Below, piece after piece: positions 32,301 to 41,470 of a stretch of 64,000 nucleotides of DNA (positions are counted from its first letter, which is position 1; the number at the start of each line of letters is the position of its first letter). The DNA comes from Halictus rubicundus (lineage: Eukaryota; Arthropoda; Insecta; Hymenoptera; Halictidae): contig NW_027488901.1 in assembly GCF_050948215.1 (NCBI RefSeq), positions 62,001 to 126,000 on the forward strand, in the 5' to 3' direction. Below the pieces are notes generated by a model that was not told the DNA's origin, ran no database searches, and saw only the letters and a list, made by a program, of their open reading frames with translations. A program made the position numbers and the translations under genes.

Positions 32301-35300
32301 AGGATAGGATAGGATAGAGGATAGGATAGGATAGAGGATAGGATAGGATAGAGGATAGGATAGGATAGAGGATAGGATAGGATAGAGGATAGGATAGGAT
32401 TGAGGATAGGATAGGATAGAGGATAGGATAGGATAGAGGATAGGATAGGATAGAGGATAGGATAGGATAGAGGATAGGATAGGATAGAGGATAGGATAAG
32501 ATAGAGGATAGGATAGGATAGAGGATAGGATAGGATAGAGGATAGGATAGGATTGAGGATAGGATATAGGATTGGATAGGATAGAGGATAGGATACGATA
32601 GAGGATAGGATAATATAGGGGATAGGATAGGATAGGATAGAGGTCAGGATAGGATAGAGGATAGGATAGAGGATAGGATAGGATAGAGGATAGGATAGGA
32701 TAGAGGGTAGGATAGGATAGGGGATAGGATAGAGGATAGGATAGGATAGAGGATAGGATAGGATAGAGGATAGGATAGGATAGAGGATATTATACGATAG
32801 AGGATAGGATAGGATAGGATAGAGAATAGGATAGGATAGATGATATTATAGGATAGAATACATTATAGGACAGAGGAAACGATATTATAGAGGATAGGAT
32901 AGGATAGAGGATAGGATCGGATAGAGGATAGGATAGGGGATTGGATAGGATAGAGGATAGGATTCGATAGAGGACAGGATTGGATAGGATGGCGGAAAGG
33001 ATAGGATAGAGTATAGAATAGGACAGAGGATAAGATAGGATAGAGGATAGGATAAGTTAGATGATAGGATAGGATAGAGGATAGGATAGGGGATTGGATA
33101 GGATAGAGGATAGGATAGGATTGAGGATAGGATAGGAAAGAGGATAGGATAGGAAAGAGTTTCGGATAGGGTAGATGATGTTATAGGAAAGAGGATAGGA
33201 TATGATAGCGGATACGATATTATAGATAATAGGATAGGATGGAGGATCGGGAAGGATAGGATAGAGGATTGGATGGGGTCGAGGATAGTGACGATAGAGG
33301 ATAGGATAGGGGATTGAATAGGACAGAGGACAGGAGACGATAGAAGGTACGATAGGATAGAGGATAGGGTAGGAGAGGACAGAAGATAGGATAGCATAGA
33401 GGATAGAATTGAGGATAGGATAGGATAGAATATAGGTTAGGATAAAGAATAGGATAGGATAGATGATATTATAGGATAGAGGATAGTATATGATAGAGGA
33501 TACGATATTATAGAGGATAGGATAGGATAGAGGATAGGATGGGATAGAGGATAGGGTAGGATAGATGGTAGGATAGGATAGAGGACAGGATAGGTTAGAG
33601 GATAGGATAGGGGATTGGATAGGATAGAGGATAGGAGACGATAGAGGATAGGATAGGGTATTGGATAGGATAGAGGATAGGATAGGAATGAGGATAGGAT
33701 AGGTTAGAGGCTAGGATAGGATAGAGGATAGGATATAATACAGGATATGATAGGATAGAGGATAGGATAGGATAGCCGATAGGATAGGATGGAGTATAGG
33801 ATAGGGGATTGGATAGGATAGAGGATAGGATATAATACAGGATATGATAGGATAGAGGATAGGATAGGATAGCGAATAGGATAGGATATAGGATTGGATA
33901 GGATAGAGGATAGGATATGATAGAGGATAGAATAGGATAGGATAGAGAATAGGATAGGGGATTGGATAGGATAGAGGACAGGAGACGATAGAGGATAGGA
34001 TAGGATAGAGGATAGGATAGGATAGCCGATAGGATAGGATGGAGTATAGGATAGAATTGAAGATAGGATAGGGTTGAGGATAGGATAGGATAGAGGATAG
34101 GATAGTATAGAGAATAGGATAGGATAGGGAATATGATAATGTATATGATATTATAGGATAGAGGATAGGATATGATAGAGGATACGATATTTATAGGATA
34201 GGATAGGATAGAGGATCGGATATGATAGAGGATTGGATAGGATAGAGGATAGGATCGGATAGAGAATAGGATAGTGCATTGGATAGGATAGAAGATAGGA
34301 TAGGATAGAGGATATGATAGGATAGATGATAGGATAGGATTGAGGATAGGATAGGATAGAGTATAGAATAGGATATAGGACAGGATAGGATAGAGGATAG
34401 GATAGGATAGAGGATAGGATAGGATAGAGGATAGGATAGGATAGGATAGAGTGTAGGATAGGATAGAGGATAGGATAGAGGATAGGATACGATGGAGGAT
34501 AGGATAGGATAGAGGATAGGATAGGATAGAGGATAGGATAGGATAGAGGATAGGATAGAGGATAGGATACAGGATAGGATAGAGGATAGGATAGGATAGA
34601 GGATAGGATAGGATAGAGGGTAGGATAGGATAGAGGATAGGATAGGATTGAGGATAGGATAGAGGATAGGATAGGATAGAGGATAGGATAGGATAGAGGA
34701 TAGGATAGGATAGAGGATAGGATAGGATAGAGGATAGGATAGGATAGAGGATAGGATAGGATAGAGGATAGGATAGGATAGAGGATAGGATAGGATAGAG
34801 GATAGGATAGGATAGAGGATAGGATAGGATAGAGGATAGGATAGGATAGAGGGTAGGATAGGATAGAGGATAGGATAGAGGATAGGATACAGGATAGGAT
34901 AGAGGATAGGATAGAGGATAGGATAGAGGATAGGATAGGATAGAGGATAGGATCGGATAGAGGATAGGATAGGATAGAGGATAGGATAGGATTGAGGATA
35001 GGATAGAGGATAGGATAGGATAGAGGATAGGATAGGATAGTGGATAGGATAGGATAGAAGATAGGATAGGATAGAGGATAGGATAGGATAGAGGATAGGA
35101 TAGGATAGAGGATAGAATAGGATAGAGGATAGGATAGGATAGAGGATAGGATAGGATAGAGGATAGGATAGGATAGAGGATAGGATAGGATAGAGGATAG
35201 GATAGGATAGAGGATAGGATAGGATTGAGGATAGGATAGGATAGAGGATAGGATAGGATAGAGGATAGGATAGGATAGAGGATAGGATAGGATAGAGGAT

Positions 35301-38300
35301 AGGATAGGATAGAGGATAGGATAAGATAGAGGATAGGATAGGATAGAGGATAGGATAGGATAGAGGATAGGATAGGATTGAGGATAGGATATAGGATTGG
35401 ATAGGATAGAGGATAGGATACGATAGAGGATAGGATAATATAGGGGATAGGATAGGATAGGATAGGGGATAGGATAGAGGATAGGATAGGATAGAGGATA
35501 GGATAGGATAGACGATAGGATAGGATAGAGGATACGATATTATAGAGGATAGGATAGAGGATAGGACAGGATTGAAGATAGGATAGGTTAGAGGCTCGGA
35601 TAGGATAGAGGATTGGATAGGATAGAGGATACGATCTTCTAGAGGATAGGATAGGATAGAGGAAAGGATTGGATAGTGAATAGGATAGAGGATAGGATAG
35701 AGGATTGGATAGGATAGAGGATATTATAGGATAGAGGATATGATAGGATAGCGGATAGGATAGGATGGAGTATAGAATAGAATTGAGGATAGGATAGGAT
35801 AGAATATAGGATAGGATATAAAGAATATTATAGGATAGATGATATTATAGGATAGAGGATAGAATATGATAGAGGATACGATATTATAGAGCATAGGATA
35901 GGATAGAAGATAGGATGGGATAGAGGATAGGGTAGGATAGAGGGTAGGATAGGATAGAGGACGGGATAGGTTAGAGGATAGGATAGGGGATTGGATAGGA
36001 TAGAGGATAGGAGACGATAGAGGATAGGATAGGGTATTGGATAGGATAGAGGATAGGATAGGAATGAGGACAGGATAGGATAGAGAATGGGATAGGATAG
36101 AGGATAGGATAGGATAGAGGATAGCACAGAGAATAGGATAGTATAGAGGATATGATAGGGGATTGGATAGGATAGAGGATAGGATAGGATTGAGGATAGG
36201 ATAGGAAAGAGGATAGGATAGGAAAGAGATTCGGATAGGGTAGATGATGTTATAGGAAAGAGGATAGGATATGATAGCGGATACGATATTATAGATAATA
36301 GGATAGGATGGAGGATCGGGAAGGATAGGATAGAGGATAGGATAGAGGATTGGATGGGGTCGAGGATAGTGACGATAGAGGATAGGATAGGGGATTGAAT
36401 AGGATAGAGGACAGGAGACGATAGAAGGTACGATAGGATAGAGGATAGGGTAGGAGAGGACAGAAGATAGGATAGCATAGAGGATAGAATTGAGGATAGG
36501 ATAGGATAGAATATAGGTTAGGATAAAGAATAGGATAGGATAGATCATATTATAGGATAGAGGATAGTATATGATAGAGGATACGATATTATAAAGGATA
36601 GGATAGGATAGAGGATAGAATGGGATAGAGGATAGGGTAGGATAGATGGTAGGATAGGATAGAGGACAGGATAGGTTAGAGGATAGGATAGGTTAGAGGC
36701 TAGGGTAGGATAGAGGATAGGATATAATACAGGATATGATAGGATAGAGGATAGGATATGATAGAGGATACGATATTTATTGGATAGGATAGGATAGAGG
36801 ATCGGATAAGATAGAGGATTGGATAGGATAGAGGATAGGATCGGATAGAGAATAGGATAGGATAGAGGATAGGATAGGGTAGAGGATAGGATAGGATAGA
36901 GGATAGGATAGGATAGAGGATAGCATAGGATAGAGGATAGGATAGGATAGAGGGTAGGATAGGATAGAGGATAGGATAGAGGATAGGATACAGGATAGGA
37001 TAGAGGATAGGATAGAGGATAGGATAGGATAGAGGATAGGATCGGATAGAGGATAGGATAGGATAGAGGATAGGATAGAGGATAGGATAGGATAGAGGAT
37101 AGGATAGGATAGAGGATAGGATAGGATAGAAGATAGGATAGGATAGAGGATAGGATAGGATAGGATAGAGGATAGGATAGGATAGAGGATAGGATAGGAT
37201 AGAGGATAGGATAGGATAGAGGATAGGATAGGATAGAGGATAGGATAGGATAGAGGATAGGATAGGATAGAGGATAGGATAGGATAGAGGATAGGATAGG
37301 ATAGAGGATAGGATAGGATAGAGGATAGGATAGGATAGAGGATAGGATAGGATAGAGGATAGGATAGGATAGAGGATAGGATAGGATTGAGGATAGGATA
37401 GGATAGAGGATAGGATAGATTAGAGGATAGGATAGGATAGAGGATAGGATAGGATAGAGGATAGGATAGGATAGAGGATAGGATAGGATAGAGGATAGGA
37501 TAGGATAGAGGATAGGATAGGATAGAGGATAGGATAGGATAGAGGATAGGATAGGATAGAGGATAGGATAGAGGATAGGATACAGGATAGGATAGAGGAT
37601 AGGATAGGATAGGGGATAGGATAGGATAGGATAGAGGGCAGGATAGGATAGAGGATAGGATAGAGGATAGGATAGGATAGAGGATAGGATAGGATAGTGG
37701 ATAGGATAGGATAGAAGATAGGATAGGATAGAGGATAGGATAGGATAGAGGATAGGATAGGATAGAGGATAGGATAGGATAGAGGATAGGATAGGATTGA
37801 GGATAGGATAGGATAGAGGATAGGATAGGATAGAGGATAGGATAGGATAGAGGATAGGATAGGATAGAGGATAGGATAGGATAGAGGATAGGATAAGATA
37901 GAGGATAGGATAGGATAGAGGATAGGATAGGATAGAGGATAGGATAGGATAGTGGATAGGATAGGATAGAAGATAGGATAGGATAGAGGATAGGATAGGA
38001 TAGAGGATAGGATAGGATAGAGGATAGGATAGGATAGAGGATAGGATAGGATAGAGGATAGGATAGGATAGAGGATAGGATCGGATAGAGGATAGGATAG
38101 GATAGAGGATAGGATAGAGGATAGGATAGGATAGAGGATAGGATAGGATAGAGGATAGGATAGGATAGAAGATAGGATAGGATAGAGGATAGGATAGGAT
38201 AGGATAGAGGATAGGATAGGATAGAGGATAGGATAGGATAGAGGATAGGATAGGATAGAGGATAGGATAGGATAGAGGATAGGATAGGATAGAGGATAGG

Positions 38301-38939
38301 ATAGGATAGAGGATAGGATAGGATAGAGGATAGGATAGAGGATAGGATACAGGATAGGATAGAGGATAGGATAGGATAGGGGATAGGATAGGATAGGATA
38401 GAGGGCAGGATAGGATAGAGGATAGGATAGAGGATAGGATAGGATAGAGGATAGGATAGGATAGAGGATAGGATAGGATAGAGGATAGGATAGGATAGAG
38501 GATAGGATAGGATAGAGGATAGGATAGGATAGAGGATAGGATAGGATAGAGGATAGGATAGGATAGAGGATAGGATAGGATAGAGGATAGGATAGGATTG
38601 AGGATAGGATAGGATAGAGGATAGGATAGGATAGAGGATAGGATAGGATAGAGGATAGGATAGGATAGAGGATAGGATAGGATAGAGGATAGGATAAGAT
38701 AGAGGATAGGATAGGATAGAGGATAGGATAGGATAGAGGATAGGATAGGATAGTGGATAGGATAGGATAGAAGATAGGATAGGATAGAGGATAGGATAGG
38801 ATAGAGGATAGGATAGGATAGAGGATAGGATAGGATAGAGGATAGGATAGGATAGAGGATAGGATCGGATAGAGGATAGGATAGGATAGAGGATAGGATA
38901 GAGGATAGGATAGGATAGAGGATAGGATAGGATAGAGGA
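26355..38939 (+). repeat. Higher-order repeat block with 6422/6713-bp offset
   Basis: GATATTATACGATAG at 26364 recurs at 32786 and ATGATAATGT at 27711 recurs at 34133, both at offset 6422. After about 29 kb the offset becomes 6713 (GATTCGGATAGGG at 29515 and 36228) because the later copy holds about 290 extra bases near 35.4-35.7 kb. An internal tandem copy repeats at 1231 bp (29515 and 30746). The retrotransposon inserted at the right end of this block, and the higher-order pattern resumes after 45041. Confidence 0.85.
38928..38939 (+). repeat. Left target-site duplication (TAGGATAGAGGA)
   Basis: The last 12 satellite bases before the insert equal the first 12 after the poly(A). Removing one copy restores an unbroken 7+5+5 register across the site, whereas joining the flanks without removing one leaves an off-register 12-bp unit. 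A 13th base (A at 38927) could belong too, because poly(A) ends in A on the other side. Confidence 0.85.
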
Positions 38940-39120
38940 GGGGACCTAGGGGATATGGGCTCGGCAGTGGTGACTCGGATCCACTGCTAGGTATGCCACA
39001 GTGGTGGCGGTCATATTCCTAAAATCCTCCACGCTCCACCTCCTCGCGGTGGTCCCTGGGCACTCACGACTGTGGGTGGCTAACGGAGCGGGGGGTACGC
39101 GGCAGGAAGTAGCCTCGACG
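38940..39120 (+). promoter_or_regulatory. 5' leader of the retrotransposon with a nested stem
   Basis: This is the region from the element's first base to the first in-frame ATG of ORF1. ACCTAG at 38944-38949 can pair with CTAGGT at 38987-38992. Inside it, GCAGTGG at 38964-38970 can pair with CCACTGC at 38981-38987, sharing one C. An in-frame TGA at 38971 bounds the ORF1 frame upstream. Non-LTR elements usually carry an internal promoter in the leader, but no specific promoter motif is recognised here. The structure is read by eye only. Confidence 0.5.
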
Positions 39121-41439
39121 ATGTGCGAGGCAATGCCGGCGGGATCTTCGGATCCTGGTAGGGGCACCCTTGCCGGTAAGGTTCGCACGGAGGGGCAAAA
39201 ACTGCCGAGTTGGGACGGGATTTTCGGTGACGGACCAGGGCAAGGCTGGGTGTTTCACAAAATTGACATGGACGGCACAAAGGAAAAGAGTTTAGTTTAC
39301 GGTGCAGGGGAGGGATACCCCAGTACCGGCGCGACTGTTGGTGGGCGAGCAGGCCACAGCGCGTCGTTATCCAACGACTGCGAGCCGAAGGTGGTGGACC
39401 ACTGGGCCCCTTCGGAGGTAAATACTACCAGCGAAGCTGTGGTGACGGAAACGTCATCACAGATTTCGGGAGACTCGGACGCGGGCGTGTCGCGCGCGGG
39501 AGCCGAGATGCGGGGGGCGGACGGAGCTCCGACGGGGAAGCGGCCCCGGCTGGAGCCGTCCGTGGCAGGAGGGGGGCTGCAGACGCGCAGCGGGAGGGTC
39601 GTCGGGGGGACCCCTGAGGAGGGCTCCTCGGGGGCGGGTGCTGAGCAGGTGCTCAGCGACCGCGCCGAGAGGGGCCAGCTCCACAAAATCGCGGAGCTAA
39701 TGGAGTCCGCGGGGAAGCTGCCGACGGCGCAGCTGGCGGAGGAGGTGGAGGACGCGATGAGACGTGTGGAGGGCGTCTCCACCGTCTCCAGGGGCCTCAA
39801 GGGCAGTTTTGCCAAGGAGCTCAGGGATTGCTCCGCGCTGGCCAGGGCCTATTGCACTACGCTGGTGCAGCGGGCATACACTGGCACGGCGTGGGGCAAT
39901 AGCCAGGAGGTCGCCCGTCTCCGCCAACAGACCGAGGCCCTCGCCAAGGAGGTACAGGACCTCCGGGCGAGGCTTCGCGTCGCGGGGGCGGAGAAGCGGG
40001 CGGTCGCGGGAAAGACGGCCCCTGGGGCGGTACCCTCCGCCTCCTCAGGCGGGACCGCGGGGACGGGACCGGCGGCGGAAGCGGCGACGCGGGCGGCGGA
40101 GGGGGCGGGGGTACTGGACCCTCAAGCCCTTCTCCTCCGCGTCGACGCGATGGTGGCGGCCAGGAATGCCGAGCTGGAAGCGAGAATGGAGAATCGTTTC
40201 CGGGCAATCCTGGCCGGGATGGTTCCGGCTCTCCAGGGCAGGGGGGGAGGGACGCGCGATGCCCCGCCGGTGGCTTCTCCGCCGGCGGTGGTCGAAACCA
40301 GGAGGACTGGGCCGGTGGTGGTGTCCAGCGCCGGGGTGGTGCCACCCGTGGACATCCCGCCGCCGGTCGACCCAGCCTCCTGGTCGGTGGCGAAGTCGAG
40401 GTCCGCGAGGAAGGCGGAGAGGAGGCGGGCAGCGGCGGAGGAGAGGGCGGCCATAGCCCTCGCCGCCGAGTCGGCGGCCGCTGCTTCGGCGAAACGGAGG
40501 ACGGCGACCGGGGGTTCGGCGGTCGGCACGCGAAAGGGGGCCGGCGCGATCACGGCGAAGCCGTCAAGTGGGAGGGTTGTTGCCCTGGGGCGCGCCCCCA
40601 AGTCCGGGGCCGTGGCGATCACGATCCCCGAGAGCTGTAAGCTCACCTACGCGGGAGTGATCGCCAGGGCCAGAGAGGCAATAGACCTCAAGGCGCTGGG
40701 GATTGAGTCGGGGGTGCTCCCCAGGAGGACCAAGACGGGGGGGATCCTCCTGGAGGTAAAGGGCCCGGAGGGCCAAGAGAAGGCACGGGCCCTCTCCACG
40801 AGGGTCTCTGAGGCCTTACAAGGGACTGGGGTTAAAGTCGTCCAGGCCGTCAAGCGAGGCGAGTTGCGCGTCGCTGGCCTGGACGACTCGGTTAGCGCAA
40901 GGGAGGTCGCGGCGGCACTTGCGGCTGCGGGGGGGTGCTCGGAGGCCGAGTTCCGGGTCGGAGAGATCCGGAGGTCCGCCTCCGAGCGGGTGCTGGGCTC
41001 CTGTTGGGCCCAGGGCCCCCTCGCGGCCGTCAGGAAGGTGGTGGCGGGGGGCCGGCTGCTGGTCGGCTGGTCCTCGGCGCGGGTGGAGGCACTGAGGGAG
41101 CGACCCCTTCAGTGCTTCCGCTGCTTGGAGACGGGGCACACGCGGTCGACCTGTAAAAGCACGGTCGACAGGAGCGCGAGGTGCTATCGGTGCGGTGCGA
41201 CCGAGCACCGCGCCTCGGCCTGTGGGGCTGCCCCCAGATGCCCGCTCTGCGCGGATCTGGGGAGGCCCTCGAACCACAGGTTCGGGGCCAAAGCGTGTGC
41301 CCCGGCTCCGAGGAGGGGTCGCGCGGCGGTGAAGGGAAGAGGGGAAAAGTCGGCGGTTGCACCCGCGCAGCAGCAGCCGACTACACCGGGGGCCCAGTCC
41401 CCCCAGGGGGGGGAGCCTGCAGAGCAAATGTCAGGGTAG
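39121..41439 (+). CDS. ORF1, gag-like RNA-binding protein with three zinc knuckles
   Basis: Binds element RNA and forms the ribonucleoprotein particle, by analogy with other R1-clade ORF1 proteins. It has 772 codons from the first ATG, with A at -3; the frame is open from 38974, and ATGs at 39133 and 39268 are alternative starts. The N-terminal half is low complexity. A charged heptad-like stretch lies at about residues 261-295, and an Ala/Arg/Lys-rich stretch at about 425-462. Residues about 508-664 resemble the RNA-binding region that precedes the knuckles in related elements. Knuckles begin at nucleotides 41113 (CFRC...H...C), 41182 (CYRC...H...C) and 41239 (CPLC...H...C, longer spacing, ending at 41298). 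The frame is intact and ends in TAG, with ORF2 continuing in the same frame. Function rests on the family pattern; no other identity fits. Confidence 0.9.
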   Translation: MCEAMPAGSSDPGRGTLAGKVRTEGQKLPSWDGIFGDGPGQGWVFHKIDMDGTKEKSLVYGAGEGYPSTGATVGGRAGHSASLSNDCEPKVVDHWAPSEVNTTSEAVVTETSSQISGDSDAGVSRAGAEMRGADGAPTGKRPRLEPSVAGGGLQTRSGRVVGGTPEEGSSGAGAEQVLSDRAERGQLHKIAELMESAGKLPTAQLAEEVEDAMRRVEGVSTVSRGLKGSFAKELRDCSALARAYCTTLVQRAYTGTAWGNSQEVARLRQQTEALAKEVQDLRARLRVAGAEKRAVAGKTAPGAVPSASSGGTAGTGPAAEAATRAAEGAGVLDPQALLLRVDAMVAARNAELEARMENRFRAILAGMVPALQGRGGGTRDAPPVASPPAVVETRRTGPVVVSSAGVVPPVDIPPPVDPASWSVAKSRSARKAERRRAAAEERAAIALAAESAAAASAKRRTATGGSAVGTRKGAGAITAKPSSGRVVALGRAPKSGAVAITIPESCKLTYAGVIARAREAIDLKALGIESGVLPRRTKTGGILLEVKGPEGQEKARALSTRVSEALQGTGVKVVQAVKRGELRVAGLDDSVSAREVAAALAAAGGCSEAEFRVGEIRRSASERVLGSCWAQGPLAAVRKVVAGGRLLVGWSSARVEALRERPLQCFRCLETGHTRSTCKSTVDRSARCYRCGATEHRASACGAAPRCPLCADLGRPSNHRFGAKACAPAPRRGRAAVKGRGEKSAVAPAQQQPTTPGAQSPQGGEPAEQMSG

Positions 41440-41470
41440 GCTGTTTTCAGGCCTATTCCGGTTCTGCAGG
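41416..41470 (+). promoter_or_regulatory. ORF1/ORF2 junction: in-frame UAG inside a nested stem
   Basis: The TAG stop at 41437-41439 is followed without a frame change by ORF2. CCTGCAG at 41416-41422 can pair with CTGCAGG at 41464-41470. Within that, TAGGC at 41437-41441 (the stop codon itself) can pair with GCCTA at 41451-41455, extendable by two G-U pairs and one G-C pair. The nearest upstream ATG, 41428, is in frame but meets the TAG three codons later. R1-clade elements use translational coupling at this point, and the telomeric element SART1 is a studied case. The mechanism here is not established. Confidence 0.5.

Larger units (their letters stand above)
1..38939 (+). repeat. Satellite array, left arm (17-bp unit GATAGAGGATAGGATAG)
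   Basis: Direct reading shows head-to-tail GATAGAG, GATAG, GATAG giving a 17-bp unit, with point variants (GATACGAT, GACAGG, GCATAG, GATTGG) and indel variants. The + strand is almost free of C. The reverse complement contains no stop triplet in any frame, which produces long artefactual reverse frames reading as repeats of Ser, Tyr, Pro, Leu and Ile. No gene-like segment, RNA gene or second mobile element is seen anywhere in this arm. Family name and chromosomal location are unknown; a subtelomeric or heterochromatic satellite is an inference. Confidence 0.97.

Noticed and set aside
495..38900. Long reverse-strand open frames reading as Ser/Tyr/Pro/Leu/Ile repeats, up to about 690 codons
   Set aside because: The reverse complement of the 17-bp unit has no stop triplet in any frame, so long frames are automatic. 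No unique sequence, domain or consistent start is present, and frames overlap each other.
38940..38992. HDV-like self-cleaving ribozyme at the 5' end
   Set aside because: Two nested stems are present, but I could not fit the required double-pseudoknot order or place a catalytic C, so only a structured leader is claimed.
39001..39120. ORF1 starting at the GTG at 39001
   Set aside because: The element is eukaryotic. The frame is open there, but the first ATG is 39121, so the GTG is only the upstream extent of the open frame.
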